A stretch of DNA of 64,000 nucleotides from Dyadobacter linearis. Its GTDB lineage: Bacteria > Bacteroidota > Bacteroidia > Cytophagales > Spirosomataceae. A model generated the notes under the pieces. It made no database searches and was not told the DNA's origin. It saw only the letters and a program-made list of their open reading frames with translations. Below are positions 27,346 through 35,043 of the stretch, in pieces. The DNA lies in the NCBI RefSeq assembly GCF_907165045.1, contig NZ_CAJRAU010000010.1:1-64000 (forward strand), in the 5' to 3' direction. The translations under genes and the position numbers were made by a program. Positions within the stretch are counted from its first letter, which is position 1. Each line of letters opens with the position of its first letter.

Positions 27346-28260
27346 ATGCATTATCTGATTTCTTATAAATCCACAAACTGGGATTCGGTTTTGTTGCCGC
27401 TGGATGATAATACATTGCAGCTGACGATCCAGGTGCGTGTACACCTGCGGAAAGTAGAGCCTACCGACCGCGGGATATTCGATGACCTGATTATCGACGG
27501 TAAGGGGACTATTACGGATAGGTCGAGCGGATACAAATATCAGGCGAATCCCTGGACAATGGCGGAGTGGCAAGACTTTGAGAATGAGTATCAAAAAGTG
27601 ATCACGAACTACTGGGATAAAAAATTTGATCTCGTTCCAAACCGTCCATGGTACAAATCGTCAAAGGGATTGACTCCTGCAAAAATCGTTTGCGGACTGT
27701 CAATGGACATCGTAAAGACTTCGCCCGCTCAGGCGCACGTGGCATTATCGATCTTTAATACCCGCAAAAAACCAAATACTTTCAGAAGCTTTATCAACAC
27801 AACGGCTGTACCAAAAACCGGCTGTTTCAATCGAAGTGATGTCGAAACGGATATGTTTTCGTGGATGCCGCACAGGTACAGGTCAGAATCCGCAGTGAGC
27901 AGGATCAATGGCGTTGCACACGCGGTGGATTATGTCAGGAACACTGCGGCGCATGAATTTGGCCATATTCTCGAACTAGACCATGTAGGTGGAACCGGGA
28001 ATGATATGCGGGATTATGGATTTAACAACGTCGATGACGCGGATACGCTGTTGGGTGTAGGCAGGGCGCAGTCGGCCAAGTTTGCCAAGCCCTGGAACCA
28101 GCGGCTGAGGGGACACCTGATCCGGCAAAATCACGAAGATCAACTGGTAAATTTTACTCCCACACTTAGCACACCGCAGATGATAGGTTACTGGGACAAC
28201 GGAGAACTGATACATGTAGGCGGAAATCTTTGGATGTTGAAATCACTTTTTGGACTATGA
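27346..28260 (+). CDS. Predicted zinc metallopeptidase (metzincin motif), candidate T6SS effector
   Basis: A 304 aa protein without signal peptide. It carries the extended zinc motif HEFGHILELDH (H203, E204, H207, H213), the HExxHxxxxxH signature of metzincin-type peptidases, preceded by a helix (RNTAAHEF). The rest matches no family I recognise. The ATG at 27346 is chosen since the frame upstream overlaps the end of tssH. Its stop overlaps the next start (ATGA), so the two genes are translationally coupled. Lack of an export signal and position between clpV and the rest of the T6SS make secretion by the T6SS, and hence an effector role, plausible. A cytoplasmic or regulatory peptidase remains possible. 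Confidence 0.72.
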   Translation: MHYLISYKSTNWDSVLLPLDDNTLQLTIQVRVHLRKVEPTDRGIFDDLIIDGKGTITDRSSGYKYQANPWTMAEWQDFENEYQKVITNYWDKKFDLVPNRPWYKSSKGLTPAKIVCGLSMDIVKTSPAQAHVALSIFNTRKKPNTFRSFINTTAVPKTGCFNRSDVETDMFSWMPHRYRSESAVSRINGVAHAVDYVRNTAAHEFGHILELDHVGGTGNDMRDYGFNNVDDADTLLGVGRAQSAKFAKPWNQRLRGHLIRQNHEDQLVNFTPTLSTPQMIGYWDNGELIHVGGNLWMLKSLFGL

Positions 28261-28874
28261 AAGCGGATCGGTTGCTTATTTGTGATCTGGACTTCTCGGG
28301 AAGTAACCAGTTTGACGCACAGGAGAGTCTTTACTTCAATGCCGGGGCAGATAGTACTGAGGGCATTCTGCAGACTGCATTTAATATCATTTCATCAAGA
28401 AAAATAACGAATGTCTTTATCATCGTCCACGGCATAAGTACCACAAACAGTAATGGTTACAACGGCATGTCGATGGTGGCGGGTTATTCGCTGCCGCAGA
28501 AAGTGGGCGGTTTCGGGCTTGCGCTAGGCCAAGAGCTAATAGATGTTACCAATGATTTTTTGTTCAGAAAATGGGCGCCTTGCAAGCTGAGCAATATTGT
28601 GTTCCTGTCCTGCTCAGCCGCCAATAGCGATCCAGCGAAAGTGGGTGGCTGGGGAGATGGAAAGCTGATGTTACAGCATATCGCCAATGCAACCGGTGCC
28701 AATGTGTACTGCGCCGACGCCATGCAATACATTAACAGAGACTGGGAAGGCGATATGTTCAGATTCCCGCCTCATTCAACAAGCAGGGGGATCAGGGTCA
28801 ACCGGCCTTATCCGGGCATTTTGAAAAGGACTTTTGCAAGTTACATGGAAAGCCTTGACTCGTGGGCCGAGTGA
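28257..28874 (+). CDS. Predicted clan CD (caspase-like fold) cysteine peptidase-like protein
   Basis: A 205 aa protein without signal peptide. A hydrophobic strand ending in HG (VFIIVHGIS, H58) is followed about 60 residues later by a second strand ending in SC (IVFLSCSAAN, C119). This strand-HG / strand-C pattern is that of the catalytic His-Cys dyad in clan CD peptidases and of DUF4347/CHAT-like domains. The segment LMLQHIANATGANVYCAD after the cysteine strengthens the likeness to DUF4347. It starts inside the stop codon of the metallopeptidase gene (ATGA overlap). Enzyme activity is inferred, not shown. A T6SS effector or adaptor role is suggested by location only. Confidence 0.6.
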   Translation: MKADRLLICDLDFSGSNQFDAQESLYFNAGADSTEGILQTAFNIISSRKITNVFIIVHGISTTNSNGYNGMSMVAGYSLPQKVGGFGLALGQELIDVTNDFLFRKWAPCKLSNIVFLSCSAANSDPAKVGGWGDGKLMLQHIANATGANVYCADAMQYINRDWEGDMFRFPPHSTSRGIRVNRPYPGILKRTFASYMESLDSWAE

Positions 28875-28904
28875 TGTGTTACGGCAACCGGTAAATATTC
28901 GAAA

Positions 28905-29738
28905 ATGAAAAGGATAACAAATATAGTTTTAATCAGCCTCGCGGCCTGCCTCGACGGATGCAATATGTTCCTGCCGGTTGATGCGCTGGTACCGCAGGTT
29001 TCGGAGGTGACCATTGTGGAAGTTTCGAATAACCAGGTCCGGGTAAGTGCGCAGGTTTCAGACCCGGATGCGAAGAATAGCAGGCAGGAGAAAAAGAGCG
29101 GAAAAATTAAGGATTTCGGGTTTGTGTATGGGATACTCGACGAGCCTACGATCGAAAACGGTTACGTGGAGCAGGGCGGCGAGACGATTACAGCTTCTCC
29201 CTACAATTGGGAAGACCGGATCACAAGGCTTTCCTCAGACGAAACTTACTACATCCGGGTGTATGCGGTAAATGAAGGTGGCGGTATCACTTACGGGCCG
29301 GTAACATCATTCAAAGCCAGTGAACCATCGATCATGCAGGATACTACATTTATCATGAATTTCTCAAATACTTACGACCTGGAAACCGGGCATTTGCAAT
29401 CGCAGGACGGAACCGAAGATATGTACTGGTACCCTTACGGGCAGCCGGCGGGTATTTACCCAAGAAATGGAGCCAAATTCTTCGTCATGCCGACCGGTAC
29501 TGATTTTAAAGCATTGAAATACTCAGATCTGACTGGTCTTAAATACACGGCTGATTTTGTAAATGGAAGCTACACCACCAGGGAGAATAAACTTTTCAAC
29601 GGCACTGTGCTCGCCTACGTGACTAATGAAGGGCATTTCGGAAAGATGCGGATCAATTCGAAAGGAATGGAACGGAACGATCTCGATGTGTACTCTGGCA
29701 ATATGGGCGTGTCGATTACCACTTACACAAGCAACTGA
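28905..29738 (+). CDS. Lipoprotein with fibronectin-III-like region, paralogue A
   Basis: A 277 aa predicted lipoprotein. The signal peptide ends at the cysteine of LDGC (C19); an alternative lipobox LAAC ends at C15. The mature part opens with MFLPVDALVPQV and a motif KNSRQEKKSGKIKDFGFVYG (residues 57-76), then an FNIII-like stretch (ETYYIRVYAVNEGGGITYGPV). It is collinear with the next gene, sharing the cysteine position, PVDxLxP, the RQEKKSGKI block and the NEGGG block, so the two are a tandem duplication. No known T6SS family is recognised. Being periplasmic and following two peptidase-like genes, it is a candidate immunity protein; an envelope component of the T6SS is the alternative. 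Confidence 0.7.
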   Translation: MKRITNIVLISLAACLDGCNMFLPVDALVPQVSEVTIVEVSNNQVRVSAQVSDPDAKNSRQEKKSGKIKDFGFVYGILDEPTIENGYVEQGGETITASPYNWEDRITRLSSDETYYIRVYAVNEGGGITYGPVTSFKASEPSIMQDTTFIMNFSNTYDLETGHLQSQDGTEDMYWYPYGQPAGIYPRNGAKFFVMPTGTDFKALKYSDLTGLKYTADFVNGSYTTRENKLFNGTVLAYVTNEGHFGKMRINSKGMERNDLDVYSGNMGVSITTYTSN

Positions 29739-29798
29739 AAATAGTAACGTATATAGATAATAGTCAGGCAAAACCAGTAGGGGGAAACCTTATATTTT

Positions 29799-30620
29799 AT
29801 GAAAAAAATCTTAGGTAAAAGTTGGATAGGATTGATCGTATTGCTCGTCGGCTGCGAAGTTTTCGGCCCGGTGGACCCGCTGCCGCCGACGTTCTCGGCA
29901 TTAGAGCTGGTATTTGCCGGGAGGACTCAGATTACAGTCAAAGGCGATATCCAGGAACCCGCCAGTAAGAACGATCGCCAGGAGAAAAAAAGTGGCAAAA
30001 TTCTTGAATACGGGCTTGTTTATGGTAAAAATGAGAACCTGAATACAGAAACCGGCACGGTGATAAAACTGGATAGTGTAGCCGAAAACCTGCCAATCAC
30101 AATTGAACGAGAAATATCCGGGTTAGCAGCAAATACGGATTACTATGTAGCATTATACGCCCGGAATGAAGGCGGTGGTGTGGGTTACAGTGAGATATTG
30201 AAAGCTAAAACAACCAACGCACCAACCGAGCGTTTCAACCAAAAATCAATCACTCTTAAAAGAAGTGAAGGGAGCTATTTTGATCTGGATAACGGGACTG
30301 TGAGCGCATCAGAAACCAGGCAGTCGGACGCGGTCATCGATATCTATTCGATTTCCGGCCGTGGTACAGTACTCGCTATTACAGCAGCTAATGGTCTGAT
30401 TGTGAAGAATATGGGTGTGATTGATTTCAATAGTTTGATCTACGACGCACTGCTAAAAGTCCGGGATTATGATGCGAAAGGAGTGTCGTTTATTGTCAAT
30501 GCGCAAAGTGTGAATACGGTGATTGTATTCAAAACAATAGAAGGGCGCTACGGCAGGTGGAGAATCGAATCGGCGACGACTGACGCGCTGGTAATGAGCC
30601 TGGTAACCTATGATAATTGA
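29799..30620 (+). CDS. Lipoprotein with fibronectin-III-like region, paralogue B
   Basis: A 273 aa lipoprotein with lipobox LVGC (C19) and mature start EVFGPVDPLPPTF. It carries the same RQEKKSGKI block at residues 60-68 and an FNIII-like segment (DYYVALYARNEGGGVGYSEI), in register with the preceding gene. The C-terminal half differs between the two, which is expected if each binds a different partner. It lies 60 nt after paralogue A and 9 nt before the next exported-protein gene. Function is unknown; immunity to a neighbouring peptidase or a structural envelope role are both possible. Confidence 0.7.
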   Translation: MKKILGKSWIGLIVLLVGCEVFGPVDPLPPTFSALELVFAGRTQITVKGDIQEPASKNDRQEKKSGKILEYGLVYGKNENLNTETGTVIKLDSVAENLPITIEREISGLAANTDYYVALYARNEGGGVGYSEILKAKTTNAPTERFNQKSITLKRSEGSYFDLDNGTVSASETRQSDAVIDIYSISGRGTVLAITAANGLIVKNMGVIDFNSLIYDALLKVRDYDAKGVSFIVNAQSVNTVIVFKTIEGRYGRWRIESATTDALVMSLVTYDN

Positions 30621-30629
30621 GGTAATGCT

Positions 30630-31745
30630 ATGAAATATCTGTTAATGCTTTTACTGATTTTTGCTGCGGTGTTTTCCAAAGCCCAGGACAGGATCTGGCT
30701 GGATAATGGCAACCCGGTGCAGGCGAAGCTGAGCCGCGCGATGGATAGCAAACTGGAATGGATCGCCGCCGACGGTATCCCGCGGATTTATCACAGAAAG
30801 CGGTTTTTGATCGTATTCTCTTCCAGCGGCCAGTTTATGGTGATTTCGGAACTCAATGAAAACAATAACAAGGCGCAAACGCAGATCGAGGCATTTTACA
30901 AAGCGCCGCCGCGGAATGTGAGCCAGGATATTATCGTCAAAAGTGTTCCGCTCACTGTGATTTCGGGTAAAATATCCTATGAAAGCGACGATGTGATCAA
31001 CTACCTCACGGGCGAGGGAAACCCTGCTTCGATCAATAAAGAAGAAGTTGCCATGGTGATCTACCGGGACGGCCGCCACGAGATACTGCGTGACGTTGTA
31101 GATGTGGCCCCATTGCTTGCATTGGCCCATAAAGACATTGAAAAAAAGGAAAAGGAGATTGTGAAAAAGGCTGAGGATAAACCTCAGAAACCAGTGGCCG
31201 TAAAGGAGCAGCCGCAGGTACCGAAAGAGAAGCCGAAACCTTTTCTGTCGGACACGGAATACAAGGAATACAGTGCAAAAGGGATCCGGCGGGTGGATGA
31301 ATTTACTTCTTACCTGCGCATTATCGGAGATAAAAGTATGAAGTCGGATGAAAAGAATAAAGCTGTCCAACAGGCTCTTAGCCTATTTGAGCCGCAGGCC
31401 ACAGTCGCTGTGAGTTCTCCGAAAGGTGTAAAAAAATACCCTGTCAAAGAGTATCTGAATCGGCTGAAACTGCTGCCTTACAGCAAGATCAACATCACCT
31501 GGAATGAAGTGAAATACGTGAGCGAGCTGAAACAGGAGAATGACGGGAATTACTACGGGATTATCGCGGCGCAGCAGGTTTTTGAAGGATTTGCAGCGAA
31601 TGGGAAAGTGGCTTACGGGGATATTACCAAGAAAAATATTCGCGTAAAACTGGAATCGTATCAGAAAACCATCGATGGAAAAGATACGGTGAACTGGGAG
31701 GTTTTGTTAGGAAATATCGGGGTCGAAACCAGCGAGGACAAATGA
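30630..31745 (+). CDS. Exported protein of unknown function, T6SS envelope module 1
   Basis: A 371 aa protein with a signal peptide (cleavage after SKAQ, about residue 19). The N-terminal part resembles small beta domains that read an internal metabolite or address (WLDNGNPVQAKLSRAMDSKLEW). The middle is a charged Lys/Pro linker (about 172-205: KEKEIVKKAEDKPQKP) and the C-terminal part (about 210-360) has alternating helix and strand (YPVKEYLNRLKLLPYSKINI). The C-terminal domain looks similar to the central part of the protein at 33.05 kb. The stop overlaps the ompA-type gene (ATGA). I could not match it to TssP, TssQ or TssR with confidence. It is probably a periplasmic T6SS accessory. Confidence 0.6.
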   Translation: MKYLLMLLLIFAAVFSKAQDRIWLDNGNPVQAKLSRAMDSKLEWIAADGIPRIYHRKRFLIVFSSSGQFMVISELNENNNKAQTQIEAFYKAPPRNVSQDIIVKSVPLTVISGKISYESDDVINYLTGEGNPASINKEEVAMVIYRDGRHEILRDVVDVAPLLALAHKDIEKKEKEIVKKAEDKPQKPVAVKEQPQVPKEKPKPFLSDTEYKEYSAKGIRRVDEFTSYLRIIGDKSMKSDEKNKAVQQALSLFEPQATVAVSSPKGVKKYPVKEYLNRLKLLPYSKINITWNEVKYVSELKQENDGNYYGIIAAQQVFEGFAANGKVAYGDITKKNIRVKLESYQKTIDGKDTVNWEVLLGNIGVETSEDK

Positions 31746-33043
31746 AATACGGTCAGCACATATTGGCTTTTTGTTTGTGGATAGGAAGCGCCACTGCCTA
31801 CGCCCAATGCGGTTTCCTGGCCGGAAAAGTGACGGATATCAGCGGCTCGGAGGCATTGAAAGCAAGTTTGTCAGCCAAAACAGATCAGGGAAAAGTGAGG
31901 CTGGGTAAGACTGATTCCTCGGGTATCTTCAATGTGGAAATGCCCTGCAATGTGTCTGTACTTACGATTGAAGCGCCGCAATACCAGTCGCTGCACATTC
32001 CGCTAAACAGTGACGGAAAAACGGAAGGTACCTATTTCGTAGCATTTGCATTGATGCCGCTTGGGAAGCAAACCAGCGACGAGCCTTATGCGCAATCGGA
32101 GCAAAAGCACTTTGAGCTCAAAGATTCCGTTCGCACACCGACTTCCATTATCAGGCGCATTGAGGTGCGGGATGCATTATCGAACCAGTCGCTGGCGGCG
32201 GATATTTGCCTTTATTTTACCCAAAAAGAAAAGAAAGATTGTTTCAGTCTGCTCGTAACCAGGCCGACTGCCGAGATTGTATTCACTGAGAAAGATATCG
32301 TAGCCGTGGAAGTGAAGTCCGCCGGTTATCAAGCCTACAATGGCAACCTGATTCTGGATAAAACCGATCAGGAACCGCGGACTTACATTATTAAACTGAG
32401 TAAGCAGCATACCTTTTTGTCGGTCAATATCCTCAATGCGCAGCAGGGAACGCGCGCGCAGCTGGTGGAGGACAGCCGGCTTATTGTTCCGCTGAACCGC
32501 ATTAACGACGGGCATTATTTTGCGGAAGTCGCACCGGGCAAGTCGTACAGTTTCGGTGTGAGCGGTACAGATCAGGCGGATTTCAGTACGGCGGTCGCTT
32601 CATTGAAAGAGGGTCTGACACTTAAATCTTTACGAATTCCCGACCGAAAAGCGGTTTTACCAGTAAAAGAAAACCCGAAAACCGAGCTGGGAAATGTGTC
32701 CGGGAAGACGCTTTATTTTCCAAGAAGCGATTACAAACTGCCGCCGCAATCGCGTGATTACCTGGATTCACTCGCACTTTTTGTTCAAAATAATAAGGAT
32801 AAGGGGCTGGAAATCACCGGACACACAGATAATGTCGGTAATCCGAACCTGAATCTCACATTATCGGAATACCGCGTGAGAGTGATAACGAGATATCTGA
32901 TCAATAAAGGTGTTTCCGAAAAACTGATCACAGCGGCGGGAATGGGAAGCAAGCATCCGGTGCGGCCGAATGATACGGAAGAAAACCGCCGGCTGAACAG
33001 GCGCGTGGAAGTGCAGATTATTGATTTATCCGAGAAAAAGTAA
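31742..33043 (+). CDS. OmpA-family protein, probable peptidoglycan anchor of the T6SS
   Basis: A 433 aa exported protein: signal peptide ending at TAYAQ, a carboxypeptidase-regulatory-like beta domain (about 25-95: GFLAGKVTDISGSEAL), an undefined middle part, and a C-terminal OmpA-like peptidoglycan-binding domain (about 300-425) with LYFPRSDY, ITGHTDNVGN and NRRLNRRVEVQI. The latter should bind diaminopimelate in the cell wall. It is translationally coupled to the preceding gene by an ATGA overlap and is followed directly by another exported protein. Proteobacterial TssL can carry a similar OmpA domain, so a wall-anchoring role in this T6SS is a reasonable inference. Confidence 0.82.
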   Translation: MKYGQHILAFCLWIGSATAYAQCGFLAGKVTDISGSEALKASLSAKTDQGKVRLGKTDSSGIFNVEMPCNVSVLTIEAPQYQSLHIPLNSDGKTEGTYFVAFALMPLGKQTSDEPYAQSEQKHFELKDSVRTPTSIIRRIEVRDALSNQSLAADICLYFTQKEKKDCFSLLVTRPTAEIVFTEKDIVAVEVKSAGYQAYNGNLILDKTDQEPRTYIIKLSKQHTFLSVNILNAQQGTRAQLVEDSRLIVPLNRINDGHYFAEVAPGKSYSFGVSGTDQADFSTAVASLKEGLTLKSLRIPDRKAVLPVKENPKTELGNVSGKTLYFPRSDYKLPPQSRDYLDSLALFVQNNKDKGLEITGHTDNVGNPNLNLTLSEYRVRVITRYLINKGVSEKLITAAGMGSKHPVRPNDTEENRRLNRRVEVQIIDLSEKK

Positions 33044-33052
33044 TTGAAACTT

Positions 33053-34054
33053 ATGAATGCGATGAAAAAGTTTTTGATCAAAAATACCTGCTTTTTGCTG
33101 GTGGCAGCAGCATTTTTATCTAATCAAACGAGCGCGCAAACGCTGAGCCGAAAGGACGCTGATGAAATTCGGGTGCTGGCGCGGGAAAGGATAAAGGGAC
33201 TGAACGATCTGCTGAATGCGATCGCGAATGAGGACCTGAGTAATTATGAGCGCAAGTACCTGATGATGAACAGTTACATGCCCAGTAACGACCAGATTTT
33301 TGTAAACGATGGCGTGATCGTGGAAGACGATGTTGACCCGAAACACAAGGTAAGCGCACCGGGACTGGACACGCCGATCGAGAAGTACCTCAGTAATTTT
33401 GACCTGTTTTATGTCAAATCGGAGACGAATACCATTGAGTTTACAAACCTGGTCGTAGGCGATGTGAAGGTGGATAAATACCCTTTTGTCAAAGTATTTT
33501 ACACGCAGCATTTCAAAGGGAAAAGCAATAAGGACAATACACCTTACCAGCCTATTACCCGCGTGGCTGAGCTGCGGGCCGATAAATCGGGCAACGACTG
33601 GATCGTGTACCTGACGCGCGTCGCATTCAATTCTTCTGAAAACGCAAAATCTGCGCCGGTAAACCCCGCTCCTTCTGCGACTTACGATTCTTTACAAAAG
33701 AAAAAAGAGCCGGTAGTGGCGCAGCAAATGGAAAAGAAACCAGCTGTAAGCCAGCAGGATACGAAGCAAGCCGAGCGTGTTTCGGAGCAGATCAGTCAGG
33801 TAAACCAGGCGGAGATCAGGCAGGCGCGTAAATGGGGGGCGATCAAGCTGGGAGCAGGTGTAGCTGCGCTTGCATTTGGCGCGGTAACCTATTCGATGCT
33901 GAATAAGGATTATAAAGATTATAAAGAAAAAATAGCCAATCCCGAGGGCCTGACCAGCTATGCAAAACCCGGCGTGTACATCTCAATCGGTGCAGCAGCA
34001 GTAGGAATTGGCGTTTCGCTGAGCTCGATCTTTGATTTTAAGAAAGTGAAATGA
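33053..34054 (+). CDS. Exported/membrane protein of unknown function, T6SS envelope module 3
   Basis: A protein of 333 aa (from ATG 33053; ATG 33062 is also possible; a TTG at 33044 is less likely). It has a signal peptide ending at TSAQ, a domain with LEKYL-type helix and strand blocks (TPIEKYLSNFDLFYVKSETN), then a Gln/Lys/Pro-rich linker (about 205-250). Two hydrophobic segments follow near the C-terminus (WGAIKLGAGVAALAFGAVTYS; VYISIGAAAVGIGVSLSSIF), so the end of the protein probably sits in a membrane. It is the last of three consecutive exported-protein genes and precedes the PAAR gene. The family is not recognised. It may form part of the envelope complex. Confidence 0.6.
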   Translation: MNAMKKFLIKNTCFLLVAAAFLSNQTSAQTLSRKDADEIRVLARERIKGLNDLLNAIANEDLSNYERKYLMMNSYMPSNDQIFVNDGVIVEDDVDPKHKVSAPGLDTPIEKYLSNFDLFYVKSETNTIEFTNLVVGDVKVDKYPFVKVFYTQHFKGKSNKDNTPYQPITRVAELRADKSGNDWIVYLTRVAFNSSENAKSAPVNPAPSATYDSLQKKKEPVVAQQMEKKPAVSQQDTKQAERVSEQISQVNQAEIRQARKWGAIKLGAGVAALAFGAVTYSMLNKDYKDYKEKIANPEGLTSYAKPGVYISIGAAAVGIGVSLSSIFDFKKVK

Positions 34055-34086
34055 GGCGTCGGCTTTTTAGCCAAAAACCAACAACC

Positions 34087-34386
34087 ATGTCCCAACCAGC
34101 AGCCCGAATCGGCGATATGCATTTTTGTCCGATGGTCACGCCGGGAACTCCGCCGGTACCTCACGTGGGTGGGCCGGTTTTACCGCCTGGGGTGCCGCTG
34201 GTGCTGATCGGGGGCGCGCCGGCAGCTTGTACTGGAGATATGTGTGTGTGCGTTGGTCCGCCGGACACGATTGTAACAGGCTCGGTGACGGTGATGATCG
34301 GTGGCAAGCCAGCTGCCAGAATGGGCGACTCGACGGCGCATGGCGGCACGATCATGCAGGGCTGCCCGACAGTTTTAATAGGTTGA
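34087..34386 (+). CDS. PAAR-domain spike-tip protein
   Basis: Caps the VgrG spike of a T6SS. From the ATG at 34087 it is 99 aa and consists of a single PAAR domain: N-terminal MSQPAARIGDMHFCPM, repeated GxP and hydrophobic-turn units (VPLVLIGGAPAACTGD), and the C-terminal AARMGDSTAHGGTIMQGC. Histidines and cysteines that bind the structural zinc are seen at H13/C15 and in the HGG and GC motifs. The longer reading frame from 34051 overlaps the preceding gene and lacks the motif start, so I do not use it. No toxin extension is fused, so cargo must be carried separately. Confidence 0.92.
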   Translation: MSQPAARIGDMHFCPMVTPGTPPVPHVGGPVLPPGVPLVLIGGAPAACTGDMCVCVGPPDTIVTGSVTVMIGGKPAARMGDSTAHGGTIMQGCPTVLIG

Positions 34387-34431
34387 TTATCAAATACTAA
34401 CTATAAAATTTACTCTTAACCAGATACCAGT

Positions 34432-34881
34432 ATGTTCAACTACGGAATAGGGGGTAATGAACGCAAGATCGACCAGTCGAGCGAAGGCATTGCGGATATC
34501 CCACAAAACAGAACTCTTTTTGCCACGCAGCTTACGGGCGATCCCTCGCCGCGCCCCGAGATGGTTTACGACCTGAAAACGACCGAAGAGGTTTTTGCAC
34601 ATTACCAGCCAGAGGCAGAGGTAGAGTTCATCACACAGGACGGAAGCTTTATCAATGAGAATCTCCGGTTCAAAAATCTGGGTGATTTTGGTAAAAAAGG
34701 CATTATCGCCCAAAGCGCCTTCTTACAGGATCTAGACGCGCGAAGTGAAGCCTACCAGCAGGTAGTAAGGCATTTGAAAGTAAACAAGATATTAAAAGCC
34801 GCGCTCGAAAAGCCAGAAGCGAAAGCCGCATTGCTAGGTGTATTTCAGACGCTGATCAATGAGTTGGAGGAGGCGGGGTAG
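34432..34881 (+). CDS. tssB: T6SS sheath small subunit TssB
   Basis: TssB (VipA) pairs with TssC to form the contractile sheath. The 149 aa protein shows the family sequence LTGDPSPRPEMVYDLKTTEE (about 34-53), FITQDGSFINENLRFKNLGDF (about 66-86) and QSAFLQDLDARSEAYQQVV. The length is close to the usual 160 aa. It lies 45 nt after the PAAR gene. tssC follows, separated by 162 nt of repeat, which is unusual because tssB and tssC are normally a few nucleotides apart. Confidence 0.88.
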   Translation: MFNYGIGGNERKIDQSSEGIADIPQNRTLFATQLTGDPSPRPEMVYDLKTTEEVFAHYQPEAEVEFITQDGSFINENLRFKNLGDFGKKGIIAQSAFLQDLDARSEAYQQVVRHLKVNKILKAALEKPEAKAALLGVFQTLINELEEAG

Positions 34882-35043
34882 TTCAATGATTGAATGATTG
34901 AATGAGTGAATGACTGAATAAAAAGTTCTCTCTCGCAACGGCGACCCTGCCACTCACTCATTCACTCATCGCCCCGGTCACTCATTCACTCATTAGAATA
35001 AATATTCAATCATTCGATCATTCAATCATTCAACATTAAAAAC
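34882..35043. repeat. Inverted array of GATTGAAT-type words between tssB and tssC
   Basis: The stretch begins just after the tssB stop with words of the form TGATTGAATGATTGAATGAG (about 34887-34918). After an unrelated centre it continues with the complement type CACTCATTCACTCATC and CAATCATTCAATCATTC up to about 35034, directly before the tssC ATG. The two arms are roughly reverse complementary and could pair into a long imperfect stem. No open frame is convincing. Confidence 0.75.
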
